A stretch of 27,358 nucleotides of DNA from JBFHDX01 sp041584475 (GTDB lineage: Bacteria > Pseudomonadota > Alphaproteobacteria > UBA8366 > JADFVY01), in contig JBFHDX010000048.1 of the NCBI GenBank assembly GCA_041584475.1, positions 1 to 27,358 on the forward strand, written 5' to 3'. Under the pieces are notes generated by a model. The model saw only the letters and a program-made list of their open reading frames with translations, searched no databases and was not told the DNA's origin. The position numbers were made by a program, and so were the translations under genes. This document shows, piece after piece, positions 1 through 6,579 of the stretch. Each line of letters opens with the position of its first letter. The first letter of the stretch is position 1.

Positions 1-2225
1 CCGCTGAGCTCGACGCGGACGAGTCCGCCCTTGGCGAGCTTGCCGAAGAGCAGCTCCTCGGCGAGCGGCTTCTTGATGTGCTCCTGGATGACGCGGCCGA
101 GCGGGCGGGCGCCGAACGACGGGTCGTAGCCCTTCTCGGCGAGCCACTTGCGCGCCGGCTCGGTCAGCTCGATGGTAACGTTGCGGTCGGCGAGCTGGCC
201 CTCGAGCTCCATGACGAACTTGTCGACGACGCGGGCGACGATCTCGGGCTTGAGGTTGGCGAAGCCGATGGTGGCGTCGAGCCGGTTGCGGAACTCCGGC
301 GTGAACATGCGGTTGATCGCGTCCTGGTCGTCGCCGGCCCGGTCCTCGCGGCCGAAGCCGATGGCCGGCTTGGCGAGGTCGGCGGCGCCGGCGTTCGTCG
401 TCATGATCAGGATGACGTTGCGGAAATCGACGGTCTTGCCGTTGTGGTCGGTCAGCTTGCCGTGGTCCATGACCTGGAGGAGGATGTTGAACAGGTCGGG
501 ATGCGCCTTCTCGATCTCGTCGAGCAGGAGCACCGAGTGCGGGTGCTGGTCGATGGCGTCGGTCAAGAGCCCGCCCTGGTCGAAGCCGACATAGCCGGGC
601 GGCGCGCCGATCAGCCGGCTGATGCTGTGCCGCTCCATGTACTCGGACATGTCGAAGCGCTGCAGCTCGATGCCGAGGATGCGGGCGAGCTGGCGCGAGA
701 CCTCGGTCTTGCCGACGCCGGTCGGGCCCGAGAACAGGTAGCAGCCGATCGGCTTCTCCGGCTCGCGCAGCCCGGCGCGCGACAGCTTGATCGCGCTCGC
801 CAGCGCGTCGATCGCCTTGTCCTGGCCGAACACCACCGTCTTGAGGTCGCGCTCGAGCGACTTCAGCGCCTTGGTGTCGTTCTTCGACACCGACTTCGGC
901 GGGATGCGCGCGATCTTGGCGACGATGCCCTCGACGTCCTTGACCGACACCGTCTTCTTGCGCTTCGACTCCGGCAGCAGCATCTGCGCCGCGCCGACCT
1001 CGTCGATGACGTCGATCGCCTTGTCCGGGAGCTTGCGGTCGTGAATGTAGCGCGCCGACAGCTCGACCGCGGCGCGGATCGCCTCGGCCGTGTAGCGCAC
1101 CTTGTGGTGCTTCTCGTAATAGGGCTTGAGCCCGCGCAGGATCTTCACCGAATCCTCGACCGTCGGCTCGACCACGTCGATCTTCTGGAAGCGCCGCACC
1201 AGCGCCCGGTCCTTCTCGAAATGGTTGCGGAACTCCTTGTACGTCGTCGAGCCGATGCAGCGCAGCGTGCCGCTCGCCAGCGCCGGCTTGAGCAGGTTGG
1301 AGGCGTCCATGGCGCCGCCCGACGTCGCGCCGGCGCCGATCACGGTGTGGATCTCGTCGATGAACAGCACCGCGCCCTCGATGTCGTCGAGCTCGCGCAG
1401 CACGGCCTTGAGCCGCTCCTCGAAATCGCCGCGGTAGCGCGTGCCGGCGAGCAGCGCGCCCATGTCGAGGGCGTAGATCGTCGCCGTCTTGAGGACGTCC
1501 GGCACCTCGCCTTTGACGATGCGGCGCGCCAGACCCTCGGCGATCGCCGTCTTGCCGACACCCGGGTCGCCGACATAGAGCGGGTTGTTCTTCTGGCGAC
1601 GGCACAGCACCTGGATGGTCCGCTCGACCTCGTCCTGGCGGCCGATCAGCGGGTCGATCCGGCCCTTCTTCGCCTTTTGATTCAGGTCGACGCAATAGGC
1701 GTCCAGCGCCTCGCTGCCCTTGCGGTTCGGCTTTTCCTCGCCGCCCGCGTCGCCGCCCACGCCCTCGACGCCGCGGGTCTCGCTCAGCCCCGGCACCTTG
1801 GCGATGCCGTGGCTGATGTAGTTGACGGCGTCGAACCGCGTCATGTCCTGCTCCTGCAGGAAATAGACGGCGTGGCTCTCGCGCTCCGAGAAGATGGCGA
1901 CGAGGACGTTCGCCCCGGTCACTTCCTCGCGGCCCGACGACTGCACGTGGATGGCGGCGCGCTGCAGCGCCCGCGTGAAACTGTCGGTCGGGCGCGGATC
2001 CTCATGGGTCTCGGTGATCAGATAGTCGAGCTCGTTGTCGAGATAGCCGATGAGGTCATCGCGCAGCTTGTCCATGTCGACGCCGCACGCGCGCAGCACC
2101 GCGACCGCATCCTGGTCCTCCGCCAGCGACAGCAGCAGATGTTCGAGGGTCGAGAATTCGTGGCGCCGCTCCCCGGCGTAGGCCATGGCCCGGTGGATGG
2201 TATCCTCGAGATTGCGAGACAGCAC
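1..2225 (-). CDS. clpA: ATP-dependent Clp protease ATP-binding subunit ClpA (3' end cut by window edge)
   Basis: ClpA is the AAA+ unfoldase that feeds substrates, including N-degron proteins handed over by ClpS, into the ClpP peptidase in the cytoplasm. The translation begins MLSRNLEDTIHRAMAYA from a GTG at 2225, preceded by an AAAGGAA Shine-Dalgarno sequence. It shows the double Clp-N repeat (about residues 1-140), a first AAA domain with Walker A GDPGVGKTA (about 219-227) and the Walker B region LFIDEIHT, and a second AAA domain with GPTGVGKTE near residue 500, LLLDEIEKAH and the C-terminal small domain (GARPLGRVIQ). About 741 codons are present. The E. coli protein has 758 residues, so only the last few are missing at the left edge. 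It follows clpS by 5 bp, so the two are surely co-transcribed and probably translationally coupled. Confidence 0.97.
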   Translation of the reverse strand, partial: MLSRNLEDTIHRAMAYAGERRHEFSTLEHLLLSLAEDQDAVAVLRACGVDMDKLRDDLIGYLDNELDYLITETHEDPRPTDSFTRALQRAAIHVQSSGREEVTGANVLVAIFSERESHAVYFLQEQDMTRFDAVNYISHGIAKVPGLSETRGVEGVGGDAGGEEKPNRKGSEALDAYCVDLNQKAKKGRIDPLIGRQDEVERTIQVLCRRQKNNPLYVGDPGVGKTAIAEGLARRIVKGEVPDVLKTATIYALDMGALLAGTRYRGDFEERLKAVLRELDDIEGAVLFIDEIHTVIGAGATSGGAMDASNLLKPALASGTLRCIGSTTYKEFRNHFEKDRALVRRFQKIDVVEPTVEDSVKILRGLKPYYEKHHKVRYTAEAIRAAVELSARYIHDRKLPDKAIDVIDEVGAAQMLLPESKRKKTVSVKDVEGIVAKIARIPPKSVSKNDTKALKSLERDLKTVVFGQDKAIDALASAIKLSRAGLREPEKPIGCYLFSGPTGVGKTEVSRQLARILGIELQRFDMSEYMERHSISRLIGAPPGYVGFDQGGLLTDAIDQHPHSVLLLDEIEKAHPDLFNILLQVMDHGKLTDHNGKTVDFRNVILIMTTNAGAADLAKPAIGFGREDRAGDDQDAINRMFTPEFRNRLDATIGFANLKPEIVARVVDKFVMELEGQLADRNVTIELTEPARKWLAEKGYDPSFGARPLGRVIQEHIKKPLAEELLFGKLAKGGLVRVELS

Positions 2226-2230
2226 TGCGC

Positions 2231-2557
2231 CTATTCCTTTTCAAGTGTGCACTGGAGCGGATGCTGGTGGCGTCGGGCAAAATCCATGACCTGGTTCACT
2301 TTGGTTTCGGCTACCTCGTATGTAAAGACCCCGCAGATGCCGACCCCGCGCCGGTGGACGTGCAGCATGATGCGCTGGGCCTCCTCATGACTCTTGCTGA
2401 AAAACCTTTCAAGGACGTGAACGACGAACTCCATCGGCGTGTAGTCGTCGTTCAGCATCAGCACCTTGTACATCGACGGCTTCTTCGTCTTGGTCTTTGC
2501 CTTGACGACAACGCCGGTACCTGTACCGTTTCCTTTCCTGGGATCCTTGTCGGCCAT
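2231..2557 (-). CDS. clpS: ATP-dependent Clp protease adaptor ClpS
   Basis: ClpS is the N-recognin adaptor that binds proteins with bulky hydrophobic N-termini and delivers them to ClpA. The 108-residue protein has a disordered Lys/Gly/Thr-rich N-terminal extension (about residues 1-27) followed by the ClpS core. The core contains YKVLMLNDDYTPMEFVV (the N-end-rule pocket NDDYTPM), the HVHRRG segment and the GVFTYEVAETKV strand. These match the family from end to end. The ATG at 2557 is followed directly by the expected N-terminus. The gene lies 5 bp upstream of clpA, the usual alphaproteobacterial order. A TATAAT box on the minus strand at 2587-2592 suggests its own promoter. Confidence 0.97.
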   Translation of the reverse strand: MADKDPRKGNGTGTGVVVKAKTKTKKPSMYKVLMLNDDYTPMEFVVHVLERFFSKSHEEAQRIMLHVHRRGVGICGVFTYEVAETKVNQVMDFARRHQHPLQCTLEKE

Positions 2558-2586
2558 GCTCTCAGCTCGTCACTCCTTCGGCAGTG

Positions 2587-2592
2587 ATTATA
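2587..2592 (-). promoter_or_regulatory. Candidate -10 box of the clpS-clpA promoter
   Basis: Reading the minus strand, a perfect TATAAT lies about 30 bp upstream of the clpS ATG in an otherwise GC-rich gap. The -35 region is poor, with only a TTTCCC-like match 18 bp upstream. The box falls in the divergent gap between clpS and the methyltransferase gene and may serve both directions, because TATATT is present on the plus strand at 2590-2595. Confidence 0.4.
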
Positions 2593-2639
2593 TTGGATTC
2601 GGAGACGCTCGGGAAAGGGGGGGGACGGTAAACAAATGG

Positions 2640-3440
2640 TTGGTCTTGCTTGACGATCTGCACAGGCGTATCGCCCGGCTCGAGCGTGCCGATACGGCCG
2701 AGGGCAGCCTCTACGGGGCGGCAGACGTGCGGCGAGGGCCCTCGCGGGCGCGCGCACGGCCGGCCACGAGCCGGGCGCGATTCGCCTGTCCGATCTGCGG
2801 CGGCCGCTATCGGGAGTTTCTTCCCTTCGGCCTGAACGGCCGGCCGCACGCGCGCTGTCCCGGCTGCGGCTCCCTCGAACGGCACCGCTTTCTCTGGCTG
2901 TATTTGACCCGGTGGCTGCGCCTAACGGAGCGGCGCGCTCGCGTGCTGCACGTCGCACCCGAACCCTGCATCCGGCAGCGTCTGATGGCGCGTCGCGGTC
3001 TTCGCTACGTGTCGATCGACATGTTCGATCGCGAGGCTGACCGGCGCGCCGATTTGAAGGCCCTGCCCTTCGCCGACGGTTCGTTCGATGTCGTGATCTG
3101 CAGCCACGTGCTCGAACACATCGCGGACGACCGCACGGCGATCGCCGAGATCGGCCGTGTCCTGGCGCCGGACGCGCGCGCCCTCGTCATGGTGCCGATC
3201 GATCTCGGGCGCGCTCAAACCTACGAGGACGCGACGATCAACACCGCCGCCGCGCGCAACGCGGCGTTCGGCCACCCCTACCATGTTCGTATCTGCGGGG
3301 CGGACTATCCGGACCGGTTGCGTGACCCGGGCCTCGAGGTCGTGACGCGGTCGAGCGCGGCGCTGTCGCCGCACCGGCGTCGACTTTGGCGGATCAACAA
3401 GACGGTGCTGTTCGATTGCCGCAAGCCGCGCCAGGGCTAG
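2640..3440 (+). CDS. Class I SAM-dependent methyltransferase with zinc-ribbon N-terminus
   Basis: This is a predicted small-molecule or glycan methyltransferase of the methyltransferase-11 type; its substrate is unknown. About 50 residues in, a CPICGG ... CPGCGSLERHR segment gives four cysteines suitable for a zinc ribbon. The Rossmann fold follows: VLHVAPEP (SAM motif I-like), the acidic SIDMFD strand end, DLKALPFADGSFDVVICSHVLEHI (the acidic DLKALPF loop and motif IV) and EIGRVLAPDARALVMVPID (motif post-I/VI). This CPxCG plus LEHI layout is common in methyltransferases encoded near glycosyltransferases. The start is uncertain: the frame is open back to an ATG at 2556 inside the clpS 5' end. 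I chose the TTG at 2640 because the earlier start would erase the divergent promoter region. It ends 14 nt before a hairpin shared with the convergent phasin gene. Confidence 0.8.
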   Translation: MVLLDDLHRRIARLERADTAEGSLYGAADVRRGPSRARARPATSRARFACPICGGRYREFLPFGLNGRPHARCPGCGSLERHRFLWLYLTRWLRLTERRARVLHVAPEPCIRQRLMARRGLRYVSIDMFDREADRRADLKALPFADGSFDVVICSHVLEHIADDRTAIAEIGRVLAPDARALVMVPIDLGRAQTYEDATINTAAARNAAFGHPYHVRICGADYPDRLRDPGLEVVTRSSAALSPHRRRLWRINKTVLFDCRKPRQG

Positions 3441-3453
3441 TCCACAAAGCACG

Positions 3454-3481
3454 GCGGCCCGGCATTCGTGCGCCGGGCCGC
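3454..3481. terminator. Bidirectional hairpin between methyltransferase and phasin genes
   Basis: A perfect 10-bp stem, GCGGCCCGGC paired with GCCGGGCCGC, surrounds an 8-nt loop. It sits 14 nt after the methyltransferase stop and 29 nt after the phasin stop, exactly between two convergent genes. Neither strand has a long T-run, so termination by this hairpin is inferred from position and stem strength. Confidence 0.5.
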
Positions 3482-3509
3482 ATCCGCTAAGTTCGTCGAT
3501 GCACCTGGT

Positions 3510-4193
3510 TCAGGCAGCCAGCGGTTTGAGCGCCTTTTCGACGACGCTCGCGAACTGGGCCTGCAGCGGCTCGAACGCGTCGTTCGCGATCTTCAGCGAC
3601 ATTTCCGACATCTTGGTGCCCTCGGCGACCGACTTGTCGAAGGCCTTGCGCGCGAACTCGTTCTGCAGCTCGACCATCTCCTGCAGCGACTTGACCGCCA
3701 TCAGGGCCTTCGCCGCTTCGCTGCTGGTGACGGCCGCATCCTGCGCGTAGGCGAGATACGCCTTGCTCAGATCCTCGGCACCCTTGGCGAGAACCGTGCC
3801 GGCCTTGATCCAGGCATCCATGCTGCTCTTCTGGAACATGGTCAGATCGTCGTAGCCCTTGGTCACCGTGCTGCTCGCCTTTTCGACCTGCTTCTTCGTC
3901 GCGGCGACGACCTGATCGCTCGTCTCGGCCACTGCCTTGGCGGCCGCGTCGGCCACCTTCTCGGCCTCGATCTTGGTCACGGTGACGAACTGCTCGCTCG
4001 TCTCGGTAACCGCCTTCACCGCGGCCGCGGCGGGGGCCTCGACCGGCTTGGCGACGGTCGCGGCAGGCGCGGCCTTGGCGGCGGCGGCCTTCGCGGGCAC
4101 CGGCTTCTCGGGCGCAGCCTTGGCGGGTGCGGCCTTGGCGGGCGCCGGCTTGGCCGAGGCGGTCTTGGAGGAACTCTTGCGCTGCGTGCTCAT
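3510..4193 (-). CDS. Phasin family protein with Lys/Ala/Pro-rich N-terminal tail
   Basis: Phasins coat polyhydroxyalkanoate granules in the cytoplasm and control their size and number. Residues from about 95 onward carry the phasin_2-type helical domain: a TMFQKSSMDAWIKAG segment, then a long amphipathic stretch with LQEMVELQNEFARKAFDKSV and a QAQFASVVEKAL end. The first 60 residues are low-complexity repeats of AAPAKAA/PAKAA, resembling the histone H1-like tail of PhaF-type phasins. A middle segment (60-95) has heptad-like KAVTETSEQ repeats and is probably a coiled coil. The 227-residue length is larger than simple phasins. The ATG at 4193 is preceded by GGGAG at good spacing. It is monocistronic, with its own strong promoter about 115 bp upstream flanked by TGC/GCA palindromes, which suggests control by a PhaR-type repressor. 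Confidence 0.88.
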   Translation of the reverse strand: MSTQRKSSSKTASAKPAPAKAAPAKAAPEKPVPAKAAAAKAAPAATVAKPVEAPAAAAVKAVTETSEQFVTVTKIEAEKVADAAAKAVAETSDQVVAATKKQVEKASSTVTKGYDDLTMFQKSSMDAWIKAGTVLAKGAEDLSKAYLAYAQDAAVTSSEAAKALMAVKSLQEMVELQNEFARKAFDKSVAEGTKMSEMSLKIANDAFEPLQAQFASVVEKALKPLAA

Positions 4194-4283
4194 CTATACT
4201 CTCCCAAAGATGCGTTTGTCGGCGCCGTCGCCGACCGTTATCCGGTTGCTGCAGTCGGATACCGCGCCAGCGGCATCTATTTT

Positions 4284-4297
4284 TTGCGTTGCAGCAT
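4284..4297 (-). promoter_or_regulatory. Possible second PhaR-like site in the phasin leader
   Basis: Just downstream of the predicted phasin transcription start the minus strand reads ATGCTGCAACGCAA, which shares the TGC...GCA core with the site upstream of the -35 box. PhaR repressors are known to bind both at the core promoter and in the leader of phasin genes. The assignment rests only on this motif similarity. Confidence 0.3.
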
Positions 4298-4305
4298 GAG
4301 CGCAT

Positions 4306-4333
4306 AATCTAGGCAATCGCGGGGCCCTGTCAA
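4306..4333 (-). promoter_or_regulatory. Phasin promoter (TTGACA - 16 bp - TAGATT)
   Basis: On the minus strand a consensus -35 TTGACA (4333-4328) and a good -10 TAGATT (4311-4306) are separated by 16 bp. The predicted start near 4300 gives a leader of about 105 nt before the phasin ATG. This is the best sigma-70-type promoter in the window, which fits an abundant granule protein. Confidence 0.6.
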
Positions 4334-4340
4334 GGTCAAT

Positions 4341-4357
4341 TTGCTGCATTGCACAAA
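4341..4357. promoter_or_regulatory. PhaR-type operator candidate upstream of the phasin promoter
   Basis: The segment has a perfect 9-bp core TGCATTGCA inside a longer imperfect palindrome, TTgcTGCATTGCAcaAA. It lies 7 bp upstream of the phasin -35 box. TGC-N3/4-GCA inverted repeats are the known recognition pattern of PhaR regulators of phasin genes. A further palindrome, TTGCATCTGCAA, occurs at 4468-4479. The rest of the 4194-4545 gap holds only the promoter, the leader and the terminator of the next gene; the small open frames there look non-coding. Confidence 0.45.
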
Positions 4358-4467
4358 ATTGCGCCTGGACCTGCTCACCGGCCTTGGATTCTCTGCTCTA
4401 CGCGATACCATCCGGAATTCGCGCCGTGACGGAACGTGGTTTCCCGGCGGATCGTCGGTCCGGAATG

Positions 4468-4479
4468 TTGCATCTGCAA
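4468..4479. promoter_or_regulatory. 12-bp palindrome TTGCATCTGCAA, possible distal PhaR-like site
   Basis: This perfect-armed inverted repeat (TTGCA-TC-TGCAA) lies about 140 bp upstream of the phasin -35 box and shares the TGCA core of the proximal site. It could be a distal operator or chance. Confidence 0.2.
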
Positions 4480-4496
4480 ATGGCATGGCGCAGCGC

Positions 4497-4524
4497 ACAA
4501 AAAAGGGCGGCCGTGCCGCCCTTT
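4497..4524 (-). terminator. Rho-independent terminator of the outer-membrane protein gene
   Basis: On the minus strand a perfect 10-bp stem (AAAGGGCGGC with GCCGCCCTTT, 3-nt loop) continues into six T residues. It begins 22 bp after the stop codon of the beta-barrel gene. This is a textbook intrinsic terminator. Confidence 0.85.
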
Positions 4525-4545
4525 CGCCGGCCGAAAGCCGATCCT

Positions 4546-5223
4546 TCAGAAGCTGACCGTCAGGCCGATCGAGATCGCCGGATAGTACTCGAAGGTCGAC
4601 AGGTCGTCCTCCAGCTGCTGCTCCTCGCTCGCGAGGTCACCGGGCTGAACGAGGCCTGCCGTGTCGCGGATCGTGACGTTCGGACTGCCTTGGAAGAGCA
4701 CGCCCACGCGACCATAGAAGCTCACGGGGACGACGCCCTGGAAGGTGCCGTCGTAGCCGATGGCCAGGTAAGGCGCATAATCCGCATCGAAATCGACGTC
4801 GGCGATCAACTGCGTCGACCCCGACGGCGATCCGCCGAGCCCGACGGTGCTGGCGTCGATCGTGCCGCTCTTGAACATGAACTCGTTGCGATTGTAGTAG
4901 ACGCCGCCGGAAACGACGAAACCGCTGCCGACGGGGGACAGGCCGAGCGGATGGAAGTCGGCGACGAGCCCGACCGATCGCAGGTCGCCCTCGATGTCAT
5001 AGTCGAAGCCGCCGAAGCTCGAACCATAGAAGCCGGGCAGCGTGAAGCTTCCGACGTTGCCGTTCAAGCGGAGCACCAGGAAACTGTTGATCTCCGTCGC
5101 AGCCTGCAGTTCCCAGCCCAGCGTGCCGAAGCCGGCGCCGACGGCGAAACCGTCAGCCAGGGCCGGCGTCGATCCGGCGCCGAGCGCTATCGAGAGAAGA
5201 GCTGTGCGAAAGGTCCTGCGCAT
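4546..5223 (-). CDS. Outer-membrane beta-barrel protein, function unknown
   Basis: This is an exported protein of 225 residues with no named family that I recognise. The start at ATG 5223 is chosen because GAGGA lies about 10 nt upstream and because it gives a clean signal peptide: MRRTF, a hydrophobic core ALLSIALGAG, and cleavage after PALA. The mature part alternates short hydrophobic strands rich in Gly/Phe/Tyr (FAVGAGFGTLGWELQAA, VVSGGVYYNRNEF, VSFYGRVGVLFQG) with polar turns. It ends in SIGLTVSF, the terminal aromatic residue typical of substrates of the BAM assembly machinery. The number of strands suggests an 8-stranded barrel. It has its own terminator and is not in an operon. An upstream in-frame extension to 5280 would destroy the signal peptide. 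Confidence 0.75.
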   Translation of the reverse strand: MRRTFRTALLSIALGAGSTPALADGFAVGAGFGTLGWELQAATEINSFLVLRLNGNVGSFTLPGFYGSSFGGFDYDIEGDLRSVGLVADFHPLGLSPVGSGFVVSGGVYYNRNEFMFKSGTIDASTVGLGGSPSGSTQLIADVDFDADYAPYLAIGYDGTFQGVVPVSFYGRVGVLFQGSPNVTIRDTAGLVQPGDLASEEQQLEDDLSTFEYYPAISIGLTVSF

Positions 5224-5304
5224 CGCCGAAAATCCTCGTGGGCTGGTCAACAAGAGCGCCAAGCGGCGACAGTAGCGCACGACCTATTAAGGAGTTCTAA
5301 AGCC

Positions 5305-5346
5305 CCCGGCGCGGTGGCGGTCGACGCCGCCGGCCCGGGCGCCGGG
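5305..5346 (-). terminator. Strong hairpin after the sulfonate operon
   Basis: An 8-bp outer stem, CCCGGCGC with GCGCCGGG, encloses a 7-bp inner stem (5313-5319 with 5325-5331). It starts 16 nt after the TSUP exporter stop on the minus strand. Only a short CTTT follows, so it is a weak intrinsic terminator or an RNA 3'-end stabiliser. Confidence 0.4.
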
Positions 5347-5361
5347 CGATGGGCGCAGGCA

Positions 5362-6120
5362 TCAGCCGACGGCGCGGATCAGCCCGATGGCCGCGAGCAG
5401 CGAGAGGATGAGCAGGGCGAAGCGCCGGAACGATGCCGGTTCGGCGCGTCGGAAGCGGCGGTCGCCGATGGCGTTCCCGGCGATGAGCGGCAGCAGCATG
5501 AGGCCGGCCAGGATCAGCGTGCGCTGCCCCAGCAGTCCGCCCAACGCTGCTGCGGCGCTGCCGTAGAGGCCGGCGAACAGCAGATAGACGATGACCATCG
5601 CGCGCATCGAGGCCGCCTCGATCGACGTCGCCAGAAAGTAGAGCACGAGCGGCAGGCCGCCGAGGGCGGCTGCCCCGTTGAGCGCGCCCGACACGAGCCC
5701 GGCGGGCACGATGGCCGTGCGGCCGGCGCCGAGTCTGCGGCCGGGATGAAGCCAAATCAGCAGCGACAGGACGAGTATCGCCGCCGAGATCAGCGCCCGC
5801 ATCGGCGGCGTCGGCAACGAGGCCAGCAGCCAGGTGCCGAACGGCATGGCCAGCGCCGCGCTGCCCAGCAGCCAGCCCATCTGGCGCCAGTCGACATCCC
5901 TGTGTACGGCGGCGAGGAGCTGCAGGCTGGCGGCGGCCTCGAGCAGCAGCACGAGCGGCACGACGGCGACCGGTTCGAGGACCAGCGTCAGGGCCGCGAC
6001 GGCGAGCGCCGAAAATCCGAATCCGGAATAGCCGCGAACCAGCGCGGCGCCGAACACGACGACGCCGGCGTAGAGAAGAACCCCGCCGTCGATACCGGCC
6101 AGGGCCGGAAGCGTGCCCAT
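5362..6120 (-). CDS. TauE/SafE (TSUP) family membrane exporter, probable sulfite/sulfonate exporter
   Basis: TSUP proteins are inner-membrane carriers, and several export sulfite or sulfoacetate during sulfonate degradation. The 252-residue protein has about eight hydrophobic segments. The first TSUP repeat motif is RGYSGFGFSAL (about residues 30-40) and the second half has a matching region near GLVSGALNGAAALGG. The length is normal for the family. The ATG at 6120 was chosen over an in-frame TTG at 6141; neither has a good Shine-Dalgarno sequence, and the start lies 48 bp after the AcnX small-subunit stop. It is the last gene of the xsc - acnX - TSUP series, and because Xsc releases sulfite an exporter here makes biochemical sense. 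Substrate assignment is inference from this context. Confidence 0.85.
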   Translation of the reverse strand: MGTLPALAGIDGGVLLYAGVVVFGAALVRGYSGFGFSALAVAALTLVLEPVAVVPLVLLLEAAASLQLLAAVHRDVDWRQMGWLLGSAALAMPFGTWLLASLPTPPMRALISAAILVLSLLIWLHPGRRLGAGRTAIVPAGLVSGALNGAAALGGLPLVLYFLATSIEAASMRAMVIVYLLFAGLYGSAAAALGGLLGQRTLILAGLMLLPLIAGNAIGDRRFRRAEPASFRRFALLILSLLAAIGLIRAVG

Positions 6121-6168
6121 CAGGCCACAGCCGGCCCGCAACGCTGGAGCGTCGCGGCGAGCGCGGGA

Positions 6169-6579
6169 TCAGCCATGCACCGTGACGATGCCGTTGGCGG
6201 GATCGACCGTGACCGTGTCGCCGGTCGCGATCGCCTTCGTGATGTCCGTCTCGAACCGGTCCATGAACGGCAGGTCGGCGAAGGCCGCACCCTGAGCCAT
6301 GATCGGGTTCGCCGCATTCAGAAGCAGCGCCGCGGGCGCGACCTTGCGCGCCGTCATCTCGTGCAGCATCCAGGCCGTCGCCACACCGCCCTTCGCGGTA
6401 TTGAGCACGAGAATCCGGCCGACGTAGGATGCGCCGTACAGCTTGTGCGACGGCCGCGAGAACACGCCCCTGACGCGGTCGAGGTCGTAGCGGGCGCTGA
6501 AATCGTCGGCCGCCACAAGCGCCGTCCCGGTGACCGACGGGCCGATCCCGACATGACCGCGCAGCGTCGTCCCGCTCAT
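6169..6579 (-). CDS. Aconitase X swivel-domain protein (DUF126, small subunit)
   Basis: This is the small partner of AcnX-type dehydratases, which pairs with the catalytic subunit to close the active site. The 136-residue product starts at ATG 6579, overlapping the large-subunit stop by 4 bp (ATGA). It keeps the family frame: RPSHKLYGASYVGRILVLNT, then a Gly-rich loop, WMLHEMTARKVAPAALLLN, and a TVTVDPANGIVTV beta end. Two usual motifs are changed. The 'PLSFWGGVD'-like segment is replaced by DDFSARYDLDRV. The Gly-Ser-Ser-Ser-Gly loop that holds the presumed catalytic serine reads AKGGVATAW. The family motifs are quoted from memory. The protein therefore belongs to a divergent branch, and its substrate cannot be predicted from the characterised members (cis-3-hydroxy-L-proline or mevalonate-5-phosphate dehydratases). 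Confidence 0.85.
   Translation of the reverse strand: MSGTTLRGHVGIGPSVTGTALVAADDFSARYDLDRVRGVFSRPSHKLYGASYVGRILVLNTAKGGVATAWMLHEMTARKVAPAALLLNAANPIMAQGAAFADLPFMDRFETDITKAIATGDTVTVDPANGIVTVHG

Noticed and set aside
78..2390. 770-codon open frame on the plus strand
   Set aside because: It lies antisense to clpA and part of clpS, has Arg/Asp/Val-rich composition typical of GC-rich antisense frames, and shows no family motif.
4277..4556. Two small open frames (4277-4498 minus, 4341-4556 plus) in the phasin upstream region
   Set aside because: Their sequence is rich in Arg/Ser without hydrophobic pattern, they overlap the promoter, operators and terminator, and they have no convincing ribosome-binding site.
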